Assembly: GCF_009725235.1 (NCBI RefSeq)
Contig: NZ_WJFC01000073.1
Location: 1 to 57,945 of the forward strand
Reading direction: 5' to 3'
Source of the DNA: Scytonema sp. UIC 10036
GTDB taxonomy: Bacteria; Cyanobacteriota; Cyanobacteriia; Cyanobacteriales; Nostocaceae
DNA: 57,945 nucleotides
The position numbers and the translations under genes were made by a program. Below are positions 52,356 to 57,945 of the stretch, piece by piece. Under the pieces are notes generated by a model. That model made no database searches and had not been told where the DNA came from. It saw nothing but the letters and a program-made list of their open reading frames with translations. Positions within the stretch are counted from its first letter, which is position 1; every line of letters starts with the position of its first letter.

Positions 52356-53027
52356 ATGATGCAGGAAGGAATTTCTGATTTACAACAAGAAGCACAAAAG
52401 TTTTCACCTCTAGGGGATACACCGACTATTGAAATTACTGCAACCACAGTTAATGACAAATCCGAACAACCCCTAGTTACTTTAGAATCTCCTGTAGATA
52501 AAAAATATTTACAGTTGGAAGCGACAGTCAAAGATTTAAGAGAATCTTTGGATAAAGCAAGGCAAACTGAAGTCAGTTTGCAAGAGAAAATTATTGATTT
52601 GCAATCCGCTTTAATAAAGCAGAAAGAATTATCGGAACGGCTGAAATCAGAAGTTGAAGAAGCTAAAAATGCAGCTATTCATCTAGCGCAAGCAAATTCT
52701 AAACTAACTGAAGAAATAAGTGTTTTAAAACAAGAAAAAGAAACTGTTCAAGCATCGGCAAAACCAGCAGCACGAGCTACTGTTCAAGCATCAGCAAAGC
52801 CAGCAGCACGAGCCACTATTCCACCATCGCCACAACCAAACAAAGGTACTATCCAACCATCGCCACAACCAAACAAAGGTACTATTCCACCATCGCCACA
52901 ACCAAACAAAGGCACTATCCAACCATCAGTTCAATATAGAAAATCATATACAATTCCAAAATTGCCCAATAAACCAAAAGATGAGTCTGTTGAAAACACG
53001 AATTCTCAGATGTGGTTGCTGGATTAG
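52356..53027 (+). CDS. Coiled-coil protein with Pro-rich repeats, 223 aa
   Basis: Residues about 50-135 are a coiled coil (LEATVKDLRESLDKARQTEV). A repeat region follows: two copies of VQASAKPAARAT and three of PPSPQPNKGTI/QPSPQPNKGTI. The C terminus is the short motif QMWLLD. No signal peptide or membrane segment, so probably a cytoplasmic scaffold. Not recognised. It starts at ATG 52356 or 52359. Confidence 0.7.
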   Translation: MMQEGISDLQQEAQKFSPLGDTPTIEITATTVNDKSEQPLVTLESPVDKKYLQLEATVKDLRESLDKARQTEVSLQEKIIDLQSALIKQKELSERLKSEVEEAKNAAIHLAQANSKLTEEISVLKQEKETVQASAKPAARATVQASAKPAARATIPPSPQPNKGTIQPSPQPNKGTIPPSPQPNKGTIQPSVQYRKSYTIPKLPNKPKDESVENTNSQMWLLD

Positions 53028-53342
53028 CACAAGAAAGCAGCCATACTCAAAGCAAAAGAGAAGACAACATAAAGACAGCGCCTCACCTCTCGATCCGGTG
53101 GCTCCGCCACAGAATGCATATTGCGCTTGAAAAATTTTAAGTCCTGTAGGTAGTAGTAGGTAGGGCTAAAGCCCACCAATAACCTTGTGTGGTGGGCTTT
53201 AGCCCTACCTATATGTATTTCATAACTTAAATAGACTTTCTATAGGATTGCAAGTATTTTATTTATAATGTATATCGGAAAATATTCATGCGATAAGCTA
53301 GGTACAACTTGCACTCCGCGAACGCACACTTTAAAGAAAACT
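53028..53342. repeat. Gap with a perfect 21-bp inverted repeat
   Basis: AGGTAGGGCTAAAGCCCACC (53158-53177, plus A) pairs fully with its complement at 53190-53210 across an 11-base loop. A fragment of the GGCTCCGCCACAGAATGCAT repeat family lies at 53099-53118. The hairpin may act as a terminator for the coiled-coil gene. Confidence 0.7.
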
Positions 53343-54134
53343 ATGCTCAATCAAAAACATGAAACATCTAACGAAACTTCAGATTTATTGCAAAAAAATG
53401 CAACATCAGCAGTATCAAGAATATTTCTATGGGGTGCATGGATAATATATATTGGTTATCTGTTGCTCAGCGATTTACCACCGGGCTTATCAGTATTGTA
53501 CATTCAGCCTGAAACACTGCAAGAAGCGTTAGATTTGAGCTTAAATTTCTGGTTTGTGATGCCACTTCTATCTCCAACCACTGCACCAGCCATCAACCCA
53601 GCACTGGAAGGATTATTTAATATTCTCATCACCTGGGGCTTATTATTTTGGGGTTTTCTTGTTGATGGTCGCAATCAGCGCTTCCCCATAGTAGCATTTC
53701 TGATTGGTACTGCTTTACTGACAAATGTTTTCTACTTACCTTGGTTAGCAATAAGAAGATCCAATCCCCAAACCCCTCAAGATTCTCTTAACACCTTAGA
53801 AAAGATAGCAGAGAGCCGAGCCTTCCCTTTGGTTTTAACAACAGTGATTGTTGCTTCTGTTGCTTGGGCACTACTAGCACGTCCTGAATTTGGTGACTTA
53901 ACAGCACGTTGGAATTCTCTGATACAGATACTATCTACGGATCGATTGGCATATTCATTTGTGATAGATTTTTTTGTTTTCTGGATATTTCAGTCATGGC
54001 TAGTACCAGATGACATGGCACGTCGCCAATGGCATGATACTACAATATTGTGGATAGTGCGTCTTGTACCTTTTATAGGTCTTGTTGTGTATCTGCTTCG
54101 CCGTCCCTCGCTACCCATTGACTTGGAAAATTAA
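53343..54134 (+). CDS. Polytopic membrane protein
   Basis: 263 residues from ATG 53343 (MLNQKHETSNE); an upstream in-frame ATG at 53268 would add 25 residues with no support. Six to seven hydrophobic segments, for example IFLWGAWIIYIGYLLLSDLP, LITWGLLFWGFLV, FLIGTALLTNVFYLPWLAI, LVLTTVIVASVAWALL, FVIDFFVFWIFQSWLVPDD and LWIVRLVPFIGLVVYLL. The pattern resembles lycopene-cyclase-like or DUF2834-type small carotenoid/unknown membrane proteins, but I cannot assign it. Confidence 0.65.
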   Translation: MLNQKHETSNETSDLLQKNATSAVSRIFLWGAWIIYIGYLLLSDLPPGLSVLYIQPETLQEALDLSLNFWFVMPLLSPTTAPAINPALEGLFNILITWGLLFWGFLVDGRNQRFPIVAFLIGTALLTNVFYLPWLAIRRSNPQTPQDSLNTLEKIAESRAFPLVLTTVIVASVAWALLARPEFGDLTARWNSLIQILSTDRLAYSFVIDFFVFWIFQSWLVPDDMARRQWHDTTILWIVRLVPFIGLVVYLLRRPSLPIDLEN

Positions 54135-54239
54135 TAACTGTCTGATATTTTGAACAGCGCTTTATAAAAATGTACGCACGAGAGAAATAAAACGAAACAC
54201 AGTGTGAAACAAGATGGCTCCTTAATTAAGGATTGAAGG

Positions 54240-56399
54240 CTATGGCAAACGCCAAATCTTAATCGTTTTATCTGCACTTCCACTGACTAAAGTTTTGCCA
54301 TCTGGGCTAATCGCTAAAGCCATAACCATATCTACATGCCCTTTGAGTGTATTTTCAAAATCACCCGTTTTTAAATTCATAATTGTGATTGTATGGTCAT
54401 AACTACTGCTAAAGAGAGTCTTGCCATTCGGGCTAATAACTACAGACGTAACACCATATTTATGCCAATTTAAAGTCTTCTTTAACTGACCTGTTTGCAA
54501 ATCCCAAATTTTCATACTTTTGTCTGTACTTCCACTTACCAATGTTTGTCCATCAGCACTAAATGCTAGGGAATAAATCAAATCAGTATGCCCGGTAAAG
54601 GTTGCTTTTAACGATAGTGGTTTTAAATTCCAAATTTTGATGGTATTATCGTAACCTCCACTTGCTAAAGTCTTCCCATCTGGACTAAAAGCAACCCGCC
54701 ATACGGCTTTCTCTTGTCCGCCTAAAGTATTTTTTAACTTTCCTGTTTCTAAATCCCAAATCTTAATAGTTTTATCTGAACTGGCACTGGCTAAAGTCTT
54801 TCCATCAGGAGCGATCGCTACAGATTTTACACTGTCCTTATGCCCGGTGAGCGTGTTTTTCAATCCCGGTGTTTGTAAATCCCAAATTTTGATAGTACCG
54901 TCTATACTTCCGCTAACTAAAGTTTTGCCCTCTGGTGCGATCGCAACAGAAACAACTCCATCTGTATGACCATTTAAGGAAGTTTTGATTCCCCCGGTTT
55001 GCAAATTCCAAATTTTGATACTTCTATCTCCACTTCCACTTACCAGAGTTTGCCCATCAGGACTAATGGCAAGAGAACTCACCCAATCATTATGTCCCTC
55101 GAGACTATTAACAAGTGACAATTTTTCATAGGAAAGATTTGTGTTTGAAAGAATATTTGTATTTGAAAAACGGGTTGTCATTTGCCACATTCCATATCCT
55201 GCAAAACCCATTAACAGAATTGCACTACTCACTATAAAAGGTAGTTTGAATTTATTTTTCTGTTTGAATTTATCTACAATTGAAGGTAGCGAAGGTTTGA
55301 TGCGTTCCTCATTCGATCTAAGTACGGGACGAACTTCGCGATCGCTTGCTTGTTTTAGTGGGACTTCAACTGGAGCAGGTGAAGGTTGAGAATGATAAGT
55401 TACTGTTGGAGGAGAGGTTTCAGTTGGTATGGGTGAAGGTTGAGAGTAATAAGTCCCTGTAGGTGGCGGGGCTTCAGAAATAGAGATTTGATAATCCAAG
55501 TTTAAATCGTGCAAAGCCGCCTCTGCTGACTGATAGCGTTGCTCATGGTTTGGTTGCAACAGAGTATCTAAAATATGCGCTAATTCCTGGCTGATAGGTT
55601 GACGCATGTATTGCCGCCAACTTGTAACCCATCCAAAACCCTGTTGCTTCCACAATTCCCAAGGCGCTATCTCCGTCAATAACTGAAAGCTCGTTGCTCC
55701 CAAACTAAATAAATCGCTTGCCGGATATGCTTCCCCATCCTGCATTTGTTCGAGCGGGGCATAACCGAAGGAACCAATCGTTGTTCCTGGTTGAGTCATC
55801 ACTGTCTCAGTTAACTGTTTGGAAGCACCAAAATCAATCAGGAATATATCCCCCTGACTTCCTCCGATCGGCGAGGGAGATTTGCGACGCAAAATATTCT
55901 GGGGTTTGATATCTCTGTGAATAACTTTATATTTATGAACTACAGCAAGAATATTGAGAATATTAGATAATAATTCTCGCAATTTTTCTTCGTTATATGT
56001 TCCTTCCTGTTTCAACTCATCCAATAAATTCTCACCATCAATAAATTGTTGCACCAGATACAAGCGCTTATCCTCTTCAAAATATGCAAATAACGTAGGA
56101 ATTTGTGGATGTTCTCCCAACTGTTGCAGTCGCATTGCTTCTTGTTCAAAAAGTTCTGTTGCCTTCTGAATAGCACCCGTTCCCTGTGCTTGAGGCGCAA
56201 ATTGCTTGATAACACATTTTTCGTTGAGTTTATCAGTATCAAGTGCCAAGTAAGTTTTACCAAAGCCGCCGCCACCCAATGACTGAATTGGGCGATAGCG
56301 ATTTCTCAACACTTTTAAAGGAGTTCCGCACTTGGGACAAAACTGCGTACCGTCAGAACAGGATGGATTGTGACACGAGGAATTAAGGCAACATATCAT
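54240..56399 (-). CDS. Ser/Thr protein kinase with zinc ribbon and WD40 repeats
   Basis: 719 residues. The N-terminal cysteine cluster (CLNSSCHNPSC, FCPKCGTPL) is a zinc-ribbon-like segment. The Hanks-type kinase domain, about 37-305, has GGGGFGKTYLA, VIKQF (Lys), HRDIKPQNIL and LIDFGAS. A Pro/Ser-rich linker follows, then a membrane helix about 385-405 (PFIVSSAILLMGFAGYGMW), and seven WD40 repeats that should form one propeller outside the membrane. Kinase motifs are intact. Partners unknown; such kinases are numerous in Nostocales. Confidence 0.93.
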   Translation of the reverse strand: MICCLNSSCHNPSCSDGTQFCPKCGTPLKVLRNRYRPIQSLGGGGFGKTYLALDTDKLNEKCVIKQFAPQAQGTGAIQKATELFEQEAMRLQQLGEHPQIPTLFAYFEEDKRLYLVQQFIDGENLLDELKQEGTYNEEKLRELLSNILNILAVVHKYKVIHRDIKPQNILRRKSPSPIGGSQGDIFLIDFGASKQLTETVMTQPGTTIGSFGYAPLEQMQDGEAYPASDLFSLGATSFQLLTEIAPWELWKQQGFGWVTSWRQYMRQPISQELAHILDTLLQPNHEQRYQSAEAALHDLNLDYQISISEAPPPTGTYYSQPSPIPTETSPPTVTYHSQPSPAPVEVPLKQASDREVRPVLRSNEERIKPSLPSIVDKFKQKNKFKLPFIVSSAILLMGFAGYGMWQMTTRFSNTNILSNTNLSYEKLSLVNSLEGHNDWVSSLAISPDGQTLVSGSGDRSIKIWNLQTGGIKTSLNGHTDGVVSVAIAPEGKTLVSGSIDGTIKIWDLQTPGLKNTLTGHKDSVKSVAIAPDGKTLASASSDKTIKIWDLETGKLKNTLGGQEKAVWRVAFSPDGKTLASGGYDNTIKIWNLKPLSLKATFTGHTDLIYSLAFSADGQTLVSGSTDKSMKIWDLQTGQLKKTLNWHKYGVTSVVISPNGKTLFSSSYDHTITIMNLKTGDFENTLKGHVDMVMALAISPDGKTLVSGSADKTIKIWRLP

Positions 56400-56487
56400 C
56401 TAAAAATCTCCGGGAGTGTGGAAACCTTGCGTCTTTAGACCAAGGAGGAAACGCGACACGTCCAGTTTTAACTGGAGTCCAATTCTT

Positions 56488-57807
56488 TTAATGCCCATAA
56501 CTGTAACCGTCCTTTTTATGGATTATTTTGCAATATTTGTAACTAATTCCTTCCACAAGAAAATCCTTAGTTGAGATATTAAAACTTCCTGTTGCACGAG
56601 TTGCAATCCGTCCTACATATTCACCGACTTTTTTACCTTTTGTGACAATGGCTTTTACTATGTCACCAGTTTGAAATCCAAAGTGGATCTTTTTCCTGTC
56701 ACAGTGACGAATTGGAAATCCGTATTTGTTGGTTCTACAGGATTGTCTTGTTCCATGTCCACAAGCTTTAATTAACAACGGTTTTACTCCTTTGATGATT
56801 AATTTTTCCGGAGTAGACTTACCAACACAAGCCGCATCAATCCAATGGGTTTTTTCTAATTCTTGTTGAGTCCTATTGAACTTAGTTAACCCTCCTGAAC
56901 CTGTTTCTACTGGTAGTCCTGTTGCTTTTAATATTTCCAACAATTTAAACCTTGTCGAATTAACAGCCGCAGTGTCTGCCAATGGTCTCTGAGCTTGAAC
57001 AAGAATTTTATTTAACTTTTCCGGTTCTTTTTTGAGAAATTCTTTGATGTCTTTAGTCCCTTTTTTGAGATTACATTTCTCGCAACTTAAAGTTAAATTC
57101 GTTATTGAGTTAGACCCTCCTTTCGCTCTAGGGTACATATGTTCAATCTGTAAAGGGACATCTTTATTGTCACAATAGGCACAACATCTTTTCCACTTTT
57201 CTAAAAGGCATTCTCTAGTTTCGTAACCTGCTAAAGTTCCTTGCTGATACTCTTTACCTTGTATATCTGGATTTCTCATTAATTGAGTGTCAAACTTAAC
57301 TAATTCTTGAGAAATATCAGTAAGGCGTGCAAGTTTTATTAACTTCTTAACCCAAGTGTTAATGTTATGAACTCTACTCATTAGACTTGGCGCTAACCAG
57401 GTTCTCCGTTGTTTGGGAACAGGTTTTTTATTTCCTTTCCTAAACCATTCGTGTTTTGGTGGTTGACGATAACGAGTTTTGCGATTTCTTCTACTTCTTC
57501 TTATTTGTCTTCTAGAAGTTAAAGCTTCTCGAATTGCAAAACCTCTATGCTCTAGTTCTGCTGCAAATACAACTTCACCAGTAGTATCGTTGACTAAAGC
57601 TAATCCAGTCGTTTTAGCACCTGGGTCAATCTTTAATTTCAGAGGTTGAACTGGTTTTTCGGTTTTGAAAGTCACTTTCAAAATGATGGTAAAGGGAAAT
57701 TTTTTAAAAACTGCTGCTTTACCATTTCTGAGAAGTTGTCTAGCCTGTGCTGGATGAATCGGTTCAAGTGGTCTTTTTTCTGTATCTAAAACAAATACTT
57801 TGGACAT
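56488..57807 (-). CDS. iscB: IscB-type RNA-guided HNH/RuvC nuclease, copy 2
   Basis: 439 residues with PLMP-like start (VFVLDTEKRPLEPIHPAQAR), RuvC-I LKIDPGAKTTGLALV, bridge helix RRQIRRSRRNRKTRYR, RuvC-II Glu in ELVKFDTQ, HNH CAYCDNKDVPLQIEHMYPR with a later CEKC, and RuvC-III HWIDAACVG. All catalytic residues are present. It is clearly diverged from copy 1, so the two arrived separately. AAGGAGGGACT precedes ATG 57807. Confidence 0.93.
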   Translation of the reverse strand: MSKVFVLDTEKRPLEPIHPAQARQLLRNGKAAVFKKFPFTIILKVTFKTEKPVQPLKLKIDPGAKTTGLALVNDTTGEVVFAAELEHRGFAIREALTSRRQIRRSRRNRKTRYRQPPKHEWFRKGNKKPVPKQRRTWLAPSLMSRVHNINTWVKKLIKLARLTDISQELVKFDTQLMRNPDIQGKEYQQGTLAGYETRECLLEKWKRCCAYCDNKDVPLQIEHMYPRAKGGSNSITNLTLSCEKCNLKKGTKDIKEFLKKEPEKLNKILVQAQRPLADTAAVNSTRFKLLEILKATGLPVETGSGGLTKFNRTQQELEKTHWIDAACVGKSTPEKLIIKGVKPLLIKACGHGTRQSCRTNKYGFPIRHCDRKKIHFGFQTGDIVKAIVTKGKKVGEYVGRIATRATGSFNISTKDFLVEGISYKYCKIIHKKDGYSYGH

Positions 57808-57945
57808 AGTCCCTCCTTACGGGTAATGTTAGCTTCGACTTTGTTTACATCCGGTACTCTCCAAACAACACTGTTTTAGGTAGAGTCGATGGGGGCTATG
57901 ATGCCCCGCACCTCTCTGTTAAATCTGGGCGTGCGGGTTTCCCTG
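57808..57945 (-). ncRNA. Putative omega RNA of IscB copy 2 (partial)
   Basis: The 138 bases upstream of iscB contain GGGGC-ATCATA-GCCCC and other short stems, in the expected scaffold position. The guide end is beyond the window. Confidence 0.45.

Larger units (their letters stand above)
56401..57945 (-). mobile_element. Second IscB element, incomplete at the window edge
   Basis: Carries iscB at 56488-57807 with a leader running off the window. After the iscB stop, a hairpin-bearing tail (GTCCAGTTTTAACTGGAC at 56459-56476 is palindromic) extends to the kinase start, consistent with an IS200/IS605-type right end. The left end is not in the window. Confidence 0.6.

Noticed and set aside
53158..53210. 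Perfect hairpin considered as an IS end or att site
   Set aside because: No second copy or transposase nearby; it fits a dispersed hairpin repeat or terminator better.
1..57945. tRNA, rRNA, riboswitch or replication-origin features
   Set aside because: I looked for cloverleaf-type and T-loop signatures and rRNA-like stretches in the gaps and recognised none; absence is not proven without a covariance-model search.

Overview
The window reads as chromosomal DNA of a filamentous, probably Nostocales-type, cyanobacterium. The evidence is two psaK genes (photosystem I), the alkane-pathway gene aar next to accA, many GCGATCGC (HIP1) octamers, heptamer tandem repeats between genes, and TPR, WD40-kinase, FecR and GGDEF/EAL proteins of the kind common in these organisms. 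No heterocyst-specific gene was seen, so the order-level assignment is inference.

Layout. Bases 1-9,900 are core metabolism: acyl-ACP reductase, accA, an SDR, folE, trpF, a tandem psaK pair, a site-2 protease, purU and a methyltransferase. Bases 9,900-17,200 hold a three-gene envelope operon (TPR-trypsin-like protease, secreted protein, membrane protein), a HicB-like antitoxin, DUF4058, an FtsH-like M41 protease lacking an AAA domain, and a diguanylate cyclase. Bases 17,200-25,600 hold an HMA protein, alaS, a VanZ-like pair, and two genes (an unknown membrane-anchored protein and a sucrose-phosphate-synthase-like glycosyltransferase) that share a duplicated leader of about 240 bp with a 30-codon small ORF in each copy.

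Bases 25,700-37,900 are a decaying type I CRISPR-Cas locus, read mostly on the minus strand. cas2 is interrupted by a 29-bp insert exactly inside a HIP1 octamer. cas1 is interrupted by an IscB element and has also lost both ends. Two cas6 remnants flank a HEPN/MNT toxin-antitoxin pair and a DUF433 gene. An apparently intact Cas3 helicase and Cas5-family protein follow, then a Csc2-like cas7 with an in-frame UGA. No large-subunit gene is present; cas7 instead overlaps a DUF433/DUF5615 toxin-antitoxin pair. A possible CRISPR-repeat relic and a WYL-domain regulator lie upstream.

Bases 38,000-48,500 are accessory genes: RelE/XRE and DUF1016 genes, a FecR protein, an FHA-PAS-GAF-GGDEF-EAL protein, a Uma2 protein, a truncated carboxymuconolactone decarboxylase, an AlkA-type glycosylase, and a HigA-like antitoxin split by a 103-bp MITE. 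In 48,477-52,163 a cytochrome P450 gene is split by a 2,280-bp IS607-type element with a frameshifted tnpA and an unusual tnpB; removing the element restores one open frame. The window closes with a coiled-coil/repeat protein, a membrane protein, a Ser/Thr kinase with seven WD40 repeats, and a second IscB gene at the right edge.

The main theme is gene interruption by small or RNA-guided mobile elements. Four insertions (cas1, cas2, higA-like, P450) can be reconstructed to base or near-base precision from the sequence alone.
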